Notes: a model not told the origin generated them from the sequence alone. A stretch of DNA of 64,000 bases from AC-49 sp963766605 (GCA_963766605.1 CAVYAT010000007.1:620001-684000), one strand, 5' to 3'. Shown: positions 17,065-25,345, numbered from the stretch's first letter. A program made the numbers and translations.

Positions 17065-17092
17065 CGAAGGCCCCGCGTCAGCAGGGCCTTCG
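17065..17092. terminator. Hairpin between convergent genes
   Basis: A 9-bp perfect inverted repeat (CGAAGGCCC and GGGCCTTCG) with a 10-base loop lies between the beta-helix gene and the convergent glnN. There is no U-tract on either side. It probably acts as a two-way terminator. Confidence 0.55.
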
Positions 17093-17117
17093 AGGACGTC
17101 TCAGGTGTCTGGAGTTG

Positions 17118-19277
17118 CTACTTGATGAACAGCATCTCCGAGTACTTGGGCAGCGGCCACAGGTCGTCGGCGACGATCTGCTCGAGCTTGTCGCCGACCT
17201 CGCGGACGCCACCCATCGCGGGGATGACCTTGTCGCGCATGTAGACGGCCCACTTCATCGGGTTGTCGTCGGGCTGGTTGTCGGCCAGGTTGACCGACTC
17301 GAGCGTCGCGATCGCGCTCCACAGCTCGCCGAGCAACGCGTCGGTCTCCTCGGCCGCCGCCTCCAGGCCGGCCCCCTTGAGCAACGTCAGGTGACGTGCC
17401 GCGGCAGGCAGGATCATCGTCCGCGCGATCGACGCCGCGGTCTCGGCCTCGATGTTCAGCTTGACCGCGTACTGCTCGAGCGTCACGTCGTAGCGCGACT
17501 CGAGCTCGCGCTTGGACAGCACGCCGTACTTCTTGAACGCCGCGACGGTCTGCTTGTCGATGACCCACGGCAGCGCGTCGGGCGTCGTGGCCAGGTTGTA
17601 CAGGCCGCGCTTCTCGGCCTCGGCGTGCCATTCCTCGGCGTAGTTGTCGCCGCCGAAGACGACCTGCTTGTTGTCGGTCCAGACCGACTTGACGACCGCG
17701 CCGACCGCCTTGCCGAGGTCGCCACGGCTGGTCTTGAGCGCCTTGCCGAGCTCCGCCGACAGCTCGTCGATCGACTCGGCGACAATCGTGTTGAGCACCG
17801 TGTTCGGGAAGCCGAGCGACATGCTCGACCCCAGCGCGCGGAACTCGAACTTGTTGCCGGTGAACGCGAACGGCGATGTGCGGTTGCGGTCGCCGCCGTG
17901 CGTCGGCAGCTTCGGCAGCACCTGCGAGCCGAGATCGAGGATCCCGCCCTTGGCCGTGACGCCCTTGCCGGTCGCGATCTTCTCGAACGCCGACTCCAGC
18001 TCGGCGCCGAGGAAGATCGAGATGATCGCCGGAGGTGCCTCGTTGGCGCCCAGGCGATGATCCTGGCCGACGTTGGCGACCGACGCCCGCAGCAGGGCCT
18101 GGTGCTTGTTGACCGCCTTGATGACAGCCGAGCAGAAGAACAGGAACTGCACGTTCTCGACCGGCGTGTCGCCCGGATCGAGCAGGTTGGAGCCCGCGTC
18201 CGTGCCCATCGACCAGTTGTTGTGCTTGCCCGACCCGTTGACGCCGGCGAACGGCTTCTCGTGCAGCAGGCACACGAGCCCGTAGCGGCGCGCGACGCTC
18301 TGCATGACCTGCATCGTCAGCTGCTGGTGGTCGGAGCCGACGTTGGAGTTCTCGAAGATCGGCGCGATCTCGTACTGGTTGGGCGCGACCTCGTTGTGGC
18401 GCGTCTTGACCGGCACGCCGAGCTTCTGGAGCTCCAGCTCGGTCTCGAGCATGCAGGCGAGGATCCGCTCGGGGATCGAACCGAAGTAGTGCTCGTCGAG
18501 CTCGTGGCCCTTGGGCGGCTTGGCGCCGAACAGGGTGCGGCCCGTCGTGTAGAGGTCGGGGCGCTCGAAGTAGTACTGCTCGTCGATCAGGAAGTACTCC
18601 TGCTCGGGGCCGACCGTCGTGAACACGCGCTGGGACGTCTCGTCGCCGAACAGGCGCAGCGCGGCGATCGCCGACTTGCTCAGCGCGTCCATCGAGCGCA
18701 GCAGCGGGATCTTGTGGTCCAGCGCCTCGCCGGTCCACGACACGAACGCGGTCGGGATGCAGAGCACGGCGCCGTTGGGGTTCTCGAGCACGAACGCCGG
18801 CGACGTGGGGTCCCACGCGGTGTAGCCACGGGCCTCGAACGTCGCCCGGATACCGCCGGTCGGGAACGACGACGCGTCGGGCTCGCCCTGGATGAGCTCC
18901 CGGCCGGAGAACTCGGCGATCGCCGTGCCGTCGCCGGCCGGGTTGAAGAACGAGTCGTGCTTCTCGGCCGTGAGGTTGGTCAGCGGCTGGAACCAGTGGG
19001 TGTAGTGCGTCGCGCCCTTCTCCATCGCCCATTCGCGCATCGCCTGGGCGACCGAGTCGGCGAGGCTGGAGTCGAGCGGCTCGCCGGCGGCGAGCGTCGA
19101 TTTGAGCTGCTTGAACACGTGCTTGGGCAGGCGCTGGCGCTGCTCGTCGAGCGTGAAGACGTTCGTGCCGTAGAGCTGGTTGGCCGGCACCGTGAGGTCG
19201 CTGGCGCCGAGCGCGGCGCCGTTGACGGCCCACTGGGCGGCGGTCACGTTGTGGTGTCGGGTGCGAGACGCGGGCAT
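17118..19277 (-). CDS. glnN: Glutamine synthetase type III
   Basis: 719 residues, the usual length for GSIII and much longer than GSI. Family signatures are plain: KHDSFFNP, GPEQEYFLID, VKTRHNEVAPNQYE, and GVNGSGKHNNWSMGTD at the ammonia/ATP site. It makes glutamine from glutamate, ammonia and ATP as a dodecamer. A strong Shine-Dalgarno (AGGAGGA) precedes ATG 19277 by about 13 bases, and TAAGGT at 19345-19350 on this strand could be its -10, so unlike its neighbours it has a leader of roughly 65 bases. It sits head to head with the PII gene, which supports joint nitrogen control. Confidence 0.95.
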   Translation of the reverse strand: MPASRTRHHNVTAAQWAVNGAALGASDLTVPANQLYGTNVFTLDEQRQRLPKHVFKQLKSTLAAGEPLDSSLADSVAQAMREWAMEKGATHYTHWFQPLTNLTAEKHDSFFNPAGDGTAIAEFSGRELIQGEPDASSFPTGGIRATFEARGYTAWDPTSPAFVLENPNGAVLCIPTAFVSWTGEALDHKIPLLRSMDALSKSAIAALRLFGDETSQRVFTTVGPEQEYFLIDEQYYFERPDLYTTGRTLFGAKPPKGHELDEHYFGSIPERILACMLETELELQKLGVPVKTRHNEVAPNQYEIAPIFENSNVGSDHQQLTMQVMQSVARRYGLVCLLHEKPFAGVNGSGKHNNWSMGTDAGSNLLDPGDTPVENVQFLFFCSAVIKAVNKHQALLRASVANVGQDHRLGANEAPPAIISIFLGAELESAFEKIATGKGVTAKGGILDLGSQVLPKLPTHGGDRNRTSPFAFTGNKFEFRALGSSMSLGFPNTVLNTIVAESIDELSAELGKALKTSRGDLGKAVGAVVKSVWTDNKQVVFGGDNYAEEWHAEAEKRGLYNLATTPDALPWVIDKQTVAAFKKYGVLSKRELESRYDVTLEQYAVKLNIEAETAASIARTMILPAAARHLTLLKGAGLEAAAEETDALLGELWSAIATLESVNLADNQPDDNPMKWAVYMRDKVIPAMGGVREVGDKLEQIVADDLWPLPKYSEMLFIK

Positions 19278-19495
19278 GTGCGGGATCGGTCCTCCTACGT
19301 GCGTACGGATGCAGCCTGCAGCGTGTCAGGCCACCGGCGCCCTCACCTTATCCCGATGGACAAACCTGTGGCAGCGGGTTTGGACACGCGGCGGTTCGCC
19401 GAGGATGCGGGGCGGTCCACAATGGTGCGGGTTACGGCTGTCAGGAGACCTCCATACTGGACGGTGCAACCGCGACGAGTCATGGAGGTCAGCGC

Positions 19496-19864
19496 ATGAA
19501 GATGGTCACGGCCTATGTTCGCCACGAGGCGTTCGAACCGATAAGGCTCGAACTGCTCGAGCACGGCTGCCCGTCGCTGTCGATCAGCGAGGTCAAGGGC
19601 TCGGGGCGCCAGAAGGGCATCACCGAGCGCTACCGCGGCGCCGAGTTGACGAGCTACATGCGCCCGAAGGTCAAGATGGAATGCGTCGTCGCCGATCGCG
19701 ACGTGCAGATGGTCGTCGACACGGTCCTCAAGCACGCCCGCACCGGCGCCGTCGGCGACGGCAAGGTGTTCGTCATGCCCGTCGAGGAGGCCTACCGCGT
19801 GCGCACCGGCGAGTCGGGCGAGGAGATCCTTCAGGCCCACGCGGAAACGGCGAGCAGCTCATAG
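19496..19864 (+). CDS. PII-family nitrogen regulatory protein lacking Tyr51
   Basis: 122 residues. PII hallmarks are present: EVKGSGRQKG, ERYRGAE (Tyr46), ARTGAVGDGKVFV in the B-loop and RVRTGESGEE near the C-terminus. The T-loop reads AELTSYMRPK, so position 51, the tyrosine that is uridylylated in proteobacteria and adenylylated in actinobacteria, is leucine. Signalling would depend on ATP/ADP/2-oxoglutarate binding alone. GGAGG lies 7 bases before ATG 19496. The PucR-type gene follows 5 bases downstream and glnN is divergent, so the trio forms a nitrogen module. No amtB is present in the window. Confidence 0.9.
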   Translation: MKMVTAYVRHEAFEPIRLELLEHGCPSLSISEVKGSGRQKGITERYRGAELTSYMRPKVKMECVVADRDVQMVVDTVLKHARTGAVGDGKVFVMPVEEAYRVRTGESGEEILQAHAETASSS

Positions 19865-19869
19865 CCGCG

Positions 19870-21063
19870 ATGCCCGCACCGGAGCGCAACCAGCCCGAAG
19901 TGCCGCTCGTCGAGCGGCTGCGCGACCTGCATCTGCGGATGGTCGACGCGGTGCTCGGCGGCGATGGCGTGGCCGAGGTCGCGCGGCTGGCGGCGCAGAT
20001 GACCGGCGTGCCGGTCGCGATCGTGCTCCCGCGCCTGGGGGCGGCAGCGATCGCCCCCGCCGACGCCGACGGCAACCTCGAAGAGCTGCGCCGCTACGTC
20101 GCCGACCGCGTCAAGGACCGCCCCTGCGAGAAGCCCGCCTCGATCGCCGAGGAGGTCTCGATCGGCCAGGGCGACGACATGGTCGGCGCCGCACTGCTGC
20201 TGGCCGGCAGCGGCGAGCCCAACCCCGACGCCGGCGAGTTCCTGCATATCGCCGCCGTCGCCTGCCTGACCGAGGTCGCCGTCGAGGAGGCCAAGGAGGA
20301 GGTGGAGCAGAACGTTCGCGGCTCGTTCCTCGAGGAGCTGCGCGGCGGCCGCGAGCTCGACCCGCGAGAGGTCGTGCGGCGCGCCGGGCGCCTGGGCTGC
20401 GATCTGAGCCGCGGCGCCGTGGTGCTGTGTGCCGAGCTGACGACCGACCGCCCGCGCCACGTCGTGGCGACGATCTCCGGTGAGCATCCCGGCGCGCTGG
20501 CCCAGCACATGGAGGACCGCGTCTACGCGCTACTCCCGGCGACGGGCGGCGACGGCGCGCCCGAGCAGACCCTGGCCGCGGCGCGGCGCCTGGCCGACCG
20601 CCTGCGGCGCTGGGGGACGGTCGGCGTATCGACGTTCTACTCCGACCCCGCCGAGCTGCCACGGGCGATCCAGGAAGCCGAGCTGGTGCTCGACGTTCTG
20701 CGCCAGTCCGACGCCCCGATCGCGCAGGACATCGGGACCGGCACCTACCGGCTGCTGTTCCGGGTCCTGGCCTCCCATCCCGAGGAGGTGCGCGCGTTCT
20801 ACGAGGACACGGTCGCGCCGATCGTCCGCTACGACGACCAGTACCGCACCGATCTCGTCGGGACGCTCGAGGCCTACCTCGAACAGAACTGCAACATGAA
20901 CGCGACCGCGGCGGCGATCTACGCCCACCGTCACACGGTGGCCTACCGCCTCGACCGGGTCAAGGAGCTGACCGGCCTGGACCCGATGCTGTCCGAGGAC
21001 CGCGAGCGCCTCGGGCTCGGGCTCAAGGCCTACCGGATCATCGCGCCGCGCCTGCCGAAGTAG
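19870..21063 (+). CDS. PucR/CdaR family transcriptional regulator
   Basis: 397 residues from ATG 19870. The C-terminus is the typical PucR helix-turn-helix (LVGTLEAYLEQNCNMNATAAAIYAHRHTVAYRLDRVKELTGLDP shows the pattern; key part NMNATAAAIYAHRHTVAYR). The middle (RAGRLGCDLSRGAVVLCAEL...GTVGVSTFYSDPAELPRAIQEAE) is the GGDEF-like CdaR domain. The N-terminal 150 residues are GAF-like. The family usually controls purine, sugar-acid or nitrogen use. Its 5-base spacing from the PII gene suggests one transcript and a nitrogen link, which is inference. Confidence 0.88.
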   Translation: MPAPERNQPEVPLVERLRDLHLRMVDAVLGGDGVAEVARLAAQMTGVPVAIVLPRLGAAAIAPADADGNLEELRRYVADRVKDRPCEKPASIAEEVSIGQGDDMVGAALLLAGSGEPNPDAGEFLHIAAVACLTEVAVEEAKEEVEQNVRGSFLEELRGGRELDPREVVRRAGRLGCDLSRGAVVLCAELTTDRPRHVVATISGEHPGALAQHMEDRVYALLPATGGDGAPEQTLAAARRLADRLRRWGTVGVSTFYSDPAELPRAIQEAELVLDVLRQSDAPIAQDIGTGTYRLLFRVLASHPEEVRAFYEDTVAPIVRYDDQYRTDLVGTLEAYLEQNCNMNATAAAIYAHRHTVAYRLDRVKELTGLDPMLSEDRERLGLGLKAYRIIAPRLPK

Positions 21064-21120
21064 TCCTCGACGTCACAGGGGGCCGGGGAGCCGGTCGCGA
21101 CCGGAGAAGTCCCCGCCGCC

Positions 21121-21126
21121 TACCAT
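21121..21126 (+). promoter_or_regulatory. -10 element TACCAT of the VOC gene
   Basis: TACCAT ends 7 bases before ATG 21134, within the 70-base gap after the PucR-type gene. Confidence 0.5.
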
Positions 21127-21133
21127 TGCGCGC

Positions 21134-21571
21134 ATGAGCGCCGTCCCCGAGCCGCCGCCCGCGCCCCAACGGCGCATGCGCATCACCGGCCTGCACCACG
21201 TCACGATCATCGTCGCCGATCTCGACCGCAGCGCGGCGTTCTACCGCGACATCCTCGGGCTGGCGCTCGTTCGCGAGGGCGCCAACGACGATGACCCCGA
21301 CGCGCGCCACTTCTGGTTCGGCGACGCGCACGGCTCGCCGGGGACGCTGGTCTCGCTGATGGAGTACCCGCAGCTGGCTGAGGGCCAGGTCGGGCGCGGC
21401 ACCACACACCACTTCGCGCTGAGCGTCGACACGGTCGAAGAACTCGCCGCCTGGCGGGAGTACCTGCGCAGCCGGGGCGTGGAGACGACCGAGCTGATGA
21501 ACCGGGGTCCGTTCACGTCGCTGTACCTGCGCGACCCCGACGGGAACATCCTCGAACTCGCCTCGCGCTGA
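21134..21571 (+). CDS. VOC superfamily protein, ring-cleaving dioxygenase-like
   Basis: 145 residues. The first module starts ITGLHHVTIIVADLDRSAAFYRDILGLALV with His in the metal position; the second has THHFALSVDTVEELAAWREYLRSRGVE and ends YLRDPDGNILELAS, with the glutamate ligand. The two histidines and one glutamate match the extradiol dioxygenase/glyoxalase arrangement. Substrate is unknown. The proline-rich first 14 residues are not part of the domain; an internal ATG (RRMRITG) is an alternative start, but the TACCAT spacing favours ATG 21134. Confidence 0.82.
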   Translation: MSAVPEPPPAPQRRMRITGLHHVTIIVADLDRSAAFYRDILGLALVREGANDDDPDARHFWFGDAHGSPGTLVSLMEYPQLAEGQVGRGTTHHFALSVDTVEELAAWREYLRSRGVETTELMNRGPFTSLYLRDPDGNILELASR

Positions 21572-21610
21572 CGACCAAAGGACGCGAGGCGAGCTCGAAG
21601 GCGTCCGGGC

Positions 21611-21982
21611 CTAGGCCAGGACGGGGTACAGCGCCGTCTCGCTACGGCGAGCGGGGGCGCTGAGCATCGCGGCGAGCGCCGTGCGCTGCCGCTCGGTCAT
21701 CGTGCCGATCGTCTTCGTCTCGGACATCGGCACCTGGGCCAGCAGTTTGCGGCACCGCTGGTGACCCCAGCGCCGCTGGCTGAGCAGCAGATCGGAGACG
21801 GTCATCGTCTCGGCTTCCCACGGGGAGGCGAGGATCACCTCGGCCGCCGCGATGTCGCCGATGGCCACCCGTCGCTTGAGGTCGGCGCGGGCGAGGCGCA
21901 CCTCGTTCGCCCGGGCCAGAGCCTGCATGTGCTGAGGCTCACCTTCACCCATCGCAGGGGCCACCGTCGCTATCGCGTTCAT
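21611..21982 (-). CDS. mihF: Integration host factor, actinobacterial type
   Basis: 123 residues from ATG 21982, with GGAGG 5 bases upstream; the in-frame ATG at 21994 contains that Shine-Dalgarno and is rejected. The mIHF pattern is clear: ALARANEVRLARADLKRRVAIGDIAA, TMTVSDLLLSQRRWGHQRCRKLLAQ, and MSETKTIGTMTERQRTAL in the S13-like helix-two-turn-helix. The usual ALPGVGKxKA hairpin is altered to SQRRWGHQRC. mIHF is the essential, non-homologous IHF substitute of actinobacteria that binds and bends DNA. It is preceded by an unusually long, structured non-coding stretch. Confidence 0.87.
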   Translation of the reverse strand: MNAIATVAPAMGEGEPQHMQALARANEVRLARADLKRRVAIGDIAAAEVILASPWEAETMTVSDLLLSQRRWGHQRCRKLLAQVPMSETKTIGTMTERQRTALAAMLSAPARRSETALYPVLA

Positions 21983-21994
21983 GAAGTCCTCCAT

Positions 21995-22232
21995 TGCCGC
22001 CGCGCGTCCTGCGCGGTAGCTCTCGTCAGTTCGATTTTGCTGTGCCGACGACCCTTCGGATGTCCCCGAGACCGGCCCCCCACATGGGCCGGCTAGTCGG
22101 TCCGCTCCTCCCCCCGAGGAGTCGTCAACAGGGTCGTGAAGCTACGCCAGATCGAGGTGGCCGATCAAGGTGTGAACTCAGGCAACATCCGCTAAGAGCA
22201 CTCTTTTTCTTGCCGCTTGGTCCTTGTGAAAA
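21995..22232 (-). other. Non-coding region upstream of mihF with two stem-loops
   Basis: About 240 bases upstream of mihF with no gene on either strand. Two perfect stem-loops are visible: 22072-22092 (7-bp stem CCGGCCC/GGGCCGG, 7-base loop) and 22105-22121 (6-bp stem CTCCTC/GAGGAG, 5-base loop). A TTGACG-like -35 sits around 22122-22130 on the minus strand, without a convincing -10. A long structured 5' leader or a small RNA is possible. Confidence 0.45.
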
Positions 22233-22255
22233 TCCGGACAAGGAAATGGTCCGGA
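22233..22255 (-). terminator. Terminator of the palmitoyltransferase-like gene
   Basis: A 7-bp inverted repeat (TCCGGAC/GTCCGGA) with a 9-base loop is followed on the minus strand by four T residues. It lies 15 bases after the stop of the aminotransferase gene and has the shape of an intrinsic terminator. Confidence 0.6.
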
Positions 22256-22269
22256 CCGGGGCGTGACGA

Positions 22270-23526
22270 TCACGCGCGAAGAGGTCCGTGCTGCGCCTCG
22301 AACTGGTCCTTGACCGAAGCGAAGATCTCCAGCGCGCGGTCCAGTGTCGGGCGGTCGTGCGTCGCCATCACGCTGGTGCGCAGCAGCGCGCCGCCCGGCG
22401 GGACGGCCGGATGGATGGCGGTGTTGACGAACACTCCGGCCTCGTAGAGCGCTTTCCACATCAGCGCGCAGCGCCAGTCGTCGCCGACCCGTGCCGGGAC
22501 GATCGGGGTGGCGAACGTCTCGCCGTTGGGCAGCGGCTGAGGCTCGACGACGTCATAGCCGGCCGCGGCGAGCCCGTCGCGCAGATACTGCGCGTTGTCG
22601 AGCACGCGCGCCAGGAGCGGCGGCCCGTCGGCCGAGCGCAACACGCGCAACGCCGCCAGCGCGGCGCCGATCGCCGCCGGCACGGCGCTCGCCGTGAACA
22701 GGAAGGCACGCGACTGGATGCGCAGGAACTCGATGACGTCGGCCGGGCCCGCGACGAAGCCGCCGCACGAGGCCAGCGACTTGGAGAACGTCCCCATGCG
22801 CAGGTCGACGCGATCCTCGACACCGAGCAACTCGGCGCTACCGGCACCGCGGGCACCGAGCACGCCGGCGGCGTGAGCCTCGTCGACCATCAGCCGTGCC
22901 CCGTACTCCTCGCACAGATCACAGATCTCGGGCAGTGGCGCGACGTCGCCCTCCATCGAGAACACGCCGTCGACGACGACGAGGATCCCGCCGCCGTCGT
23001 CCTGCGCGCGCTGGAGCGCCTTCTCGAGCTTCTCCAGGCGTCCGTGGCGGAACACGCGCAGCTTGGCGCGAGACAGCACGCAGCCGTCGAGGATCGACGC
23101 GTGGTCGCCGGAGTCGGCGATCACGGTGTCGCCGGGCGCGAGGATCGTCCCCAGGGTGCCGACGTTGGCCTGATGGCCGGTCGTGAACACCAGCGCGTCC
23201 TCGGTGTTCATCCACTCGGCGATCTCGCGCTCGAGCTCGAGGTGCAGCTCGAGCGTGCCGTTGAGCAGCCGAGAGCCGGTCAGCCCGGTGCCGTAGCGGT
23301 GCAGCGCGTCGGCCGCTCCCTTGATCACGCGCTCGTCGGCCGTCAACCCCAGGTAGTTGTTGGAGCCGAGCATGATCCGCTGCGCACCCTCCATCTCGAC
23401 CACCGGCATCGCCGGCGACTCGAGCACGTGGAAGTACGGCATCGCATCGGCTTCTCGAGCGGCGCGCAGGATCTCGACCCGCTCGTGGTCGCGGGCTTTG
23501 GCGAAGACGTCGGTTCGGGTCGGCAT
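22270..23526 (-). CDS. Alpha-oxoamine synthase, serine palmitoyltransferase-like
   Basis: 418 residues from ATG 23526. It belongs to the PLP-dependent alpha-oxoamine synthases: SNNYLGLTADERV, GTGLTGSRLLNGTLELH, DEAHAAGVLGARGAG, and the PLP lysine in GTFSKSLASCGGFVAG. The TFSKSLAS-GGF form is typical of bacterial serine palmitoyltransferases, whereas KBL and BioF have GTLGKA. It would condense an acyl thioester with serine to 3-keto-sphinganine, the first step of sphingolipids. A GNAT-type acyltransferase starts divergently 16 bases away and a fatty acid hydroxylase follows, which favours this over glycine C-acetyltransferase or BioF. Confidence 0.8.
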   Translation of the reverse strand: MPTRTDVFAKARDHERVEILRAAREADAMPYFHVLESPAMPVVEMEGAQRIMLGSNNYLGLTADERVIKGAADALHRYGTGLTGSRLLNGTLELHLELEREIAEWMNTEDALVFTTGHQANVGTLGTILAPGDTVIADSGDHASILDGCVLSRAKLRVFRHGRLEKLEKALQRAQDDGGGILVVVDGVFSMEGDVAPLPEICDLCEEYGARLMVDEAHAAGVLGARGAGSAELLGVEDRVDLRMGTFSKSLASCGGFVAGPADVIEFLRIQSRAFLFTASAVPAAIGAALAALRVLRSADGPPLLARVLDNAQYLRDGLAAAGYDVVEPQPLPNGETFATPIVPARVGDDWRCALMWKALYEAGVFVNTAIHPAVPPGGALLRTSVMATHDRPTLDRALEIFASVKDQFEAQHGPLRA

Positions 23527-23527
23527 G

Positions 23528-23533
23528 TAGGGT
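23528..23533 (+). promoter_or_regulatory. -10 element TAGGGT of the GNAT-type gene
   Basis: TAGGGT ends 9 bases before ATG 23543 and lies within the 16-base gap to the divergent start at 23526, so the two start regions share DNA. Confidence 0.5.
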
Positions 23534-23542
23534 CGGCGCGCT

Positions 23543-24676
23543 ATGGGCGCGGTCGAGATCAGGCCCGTGCGCACCAAGAAGGAGCGCGCGGAGTTCATCA
23601 AGTTCCCCTACCGACTCTACTCGGACGAGTCTCGGTGGGTGGCTCCATTGCTGATGGACCGCAAGAAGCTTCTCAACCCCAAGCGCAACCCGTTCTTCGA
23701 GCACGCCGAGGTCGAGCTCTTCACCGCGTGGCGCGACGGGCGCATGGTCGGGCGCATCTCGGCGCACTTCGACCACCACCTCAACGAGTTTCAGAACAAC
23801 GAGTGGGGGCTGTTCGGGTTCTTCGAGTGCGAGAACGACCCCGAGGTCGCCGGCGCGCTGCTCGACACCGCCGAGGCCTGGCTGCGCGAGCGAGGCCGCG
23901 ACCGGATGGTCGGCCCCATGGACTTCACGACCAACGACGAGTTCGGGGTCCTGCTCGACGCCTACGACCGCCCGCCGATCATCCTGATGCCGTGGCAGCC
24001 GCCGTACTACAAGGAGCTGCTGGAGGGCTGGGGCCTGGTCAAGGCGATGGACACGCAGATGTGGGAGCTCAACGTCACCGGCCGCGACCGGGTGCACCCG
24101 ATGATCTGGGAGATCGCCGACAAGGTCGAGTCCGAGCACGGGATCATCTGCCGCGGGATGCGCAAGCGCGACCTCGAGGCGGAGGTGACGAAGTTCCTCG
24201 AGGTCTACAACTCCGCCTGGGAGCGCAACTGGGGTTTCGTGCCGCTGACCGAGGAGGAGGTCCGCCACTACGCCAAGGACCTCAAGCCGGTGCTCGACGA
24301 GAACTGGGCGATGATCGCCGAGCGCGTGGACACCGGCGAGGTCGTCGGCGCCGCGCTGACGCTCCCCGACTACAACCAGGTGCTGGCCAAGCTCAACGGC
24401 CGGCTGCTGCCGTTCGGCTGGATCACGGCGTTGCGGGCGCGCTCGAAGATCAACCGCGTGCGCGTGTTCGCGCTCGGGGTCAAGCCCGAGTACCAGCACA
24501 CCGGCGTCGCGGCGCGCTTCTACCAGATGCACTTCGACGCGGCCGAGCGCACGCCTCAGAAGGGCGGCGAGATGGGCTGGATCCTCGAGACCAACAAGGC
24601 GATGAACCGCGCCATGGAGGGCATGGGCGGCGAGGTCGTCAGTCGGTACCGGGTGTTCGAGAAGTTGTTCTCGTAG
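23543..24676 (+). CDS. GNAT-fold N-acyltransferase, candidate bacterial ceramide synthase
   Basis: 377 residues. The C-terminal third has a GNAT core (RVRVFALGVKPEYQHTGVAARFYQ). The middle carries the pattern GPMDFTTNDEFGVLLDAYDRPPIILMPWQPPYYKELLEGWGL, here quoted only for its key residues NDE-G, D--PP and PPYY, seen in acyltransferase-like proteins coded near bacterial spt genes. In Caulobacter a GNAT-type protein (bCerS) acylates the sphingoid base. Position beside the palmitoyltransferase-like gene supports the same job here, but the assignment is inference. Its last 38 bases overlap the convergent hydroxylase gene. Confidence 0.68.
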   Translation: MGAVEIRPVRTKKERAEFIKFPYRLYSDESRWVAPLLMDRKKLLNPKRNPFFEHAEVELFTAWRDGRMVGRISAHFDHHLNEFQNNEWGLFGFFECENDPEVAGALLDTAEAWLRERGRDRMVGPMDFTTNDEFGVLLDAYDRPPIILMPWQPPYYKELLEGWGLVKAMDTQMWELNVTGRDRVHPMIWEIADKVESEHGIICRGMRKRDLEAEVTKFLEVYNSAWERNWGFVPLTEEEVRHYAKDLKPVLDENWAMIAERVDTGEVVGAALTLPDYNQVLAKLNGRLLPFGWITALRARSKINRVRVFALGVKPEYQHTGVAARFYQMHFDAAERTPQKGGEMGWILETNKAMNRAMEGMGGEVVSRYRVFEKLFS

Positions 24677-25286
24677 ACGAGGTTCCGAACACGTGGTCCC
24701 ACCACGGGGCCGAGACGCCGAACCCCGACGTGTCGTCCTGGAAGTGGTGGCGCATGTGCAACTCGCGCAGCTTGCGCGCGAAGCGGGTGCGCGGGTTGGC
24801 GTGGTGCACGTAGTAGTGCGTCATGTCGTAGATCAGGTAGCCGGCGAAGAAGCCGGCCGAGACCGCGCACGCGGCGCCGACCGGCAGCAGCAGCCGGAAC
24901 AGCAGCGCAAAGACCAGCGCCAGCGGGAGGCTGGCCGACGGTGGCATCACGAGCCGCAGCGGGTCGTTGGGGTGATCGTGATGGACCCCGTGGATCATCC
25001 AGTGCAGCCGGGCGCCGATGCCGCGCTCGGGCTCGAAGTGAAAGACGACGCGGTGCAGCCAGTACTCGGTCAGCGTCCAGAAGACGTAGCCCAACACGAG
25101 GCCGATGGCGACGGTGCCGGCCGAGGTGTGGGCGAACGCCTCATAGAGGAAGAGGGCGATCGCCGGCACGAAGATCAGCGGCACGACGGTCCAGTGGACT
25201 CGGGTGACAGCATCGAGCGCCCGCGACTCAAACAGCGGCGGGGAGGCTCGCAGCTCATCGGTGCGTGACATCCCACGATCAGGCAT
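24639..25286 (-). CDS. Fatty acid hydroxylase superfamily membrane protein
   Basis: 215 residues with four membrane segments. The histidine clusters of the di-iron fatty acid hydroxylase/sterol desaturase family are complete: EYWLHRVVFH, HWMIHGVHHDHP, HYYVHHANP and LRELHMRHHFQD. Spacing resembles fatty acid 2-hydroxylase (FA2H/Scs7), which hydroxylates the N-acyl chain of ceramides. TAGATT ends 7 bases before ATG 25286, supporting that start over ATG 25271. Convergent to the GNAT-type gene. Confidence 0.83.
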   Translation of the reverse strand: MPDRGMSRTDELRASPPLFESRALDAVTRVHWTVVPLIFVPAIALFLYEAFAHTSAGTVAIGLVLGYVFWTLTEYWLHRVVFHFEPERGIGARLHWMIHGVHHDHPNDPLRLVMPPSASLPLALVFALLFRLLLPVGAACAVSAGFFAGYLIYDMTHYYVHHANPRTRFARKLRELHMRHHFQDDTSGFGVSAPWWDHVFGTSSTRTTSRTPGTD

Positions 25287-25293
25287 ACCTAAG

Positions 25294-25299
25294 AATCTA
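25294..25299 (-). promoter_or_regulatory. -10 element TAGATT of the fatty acid hydroxylase gene
   Basis: TAGATT (minus strand) ends 7 bases before ATG 25286. Confidence 0.5.
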
Positions 25300-25345
25300 C
25301 ACCCACGAGATTTGTTCGCCAGACGGGATCCGCTGACGCTGGGTT

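Noticed and set aside
22196..22212. AAGAG-CA-CTCTT followed by T residues as a plus-strand terminator
   Set aside because: The loop would be only two bases and no plus-strand gene ends upstream. The T-run may belong to the mihF upstream region.
23543..24676. Simple ribosomal-protein or small-molecule N-acetyltransferase
   Set aside because: The protein is twice the length of a single GNAT domain and carries the NDE-G...PPYY block typical of the acyltransferase-like family near spt genes. The lipid role is kept as inference.
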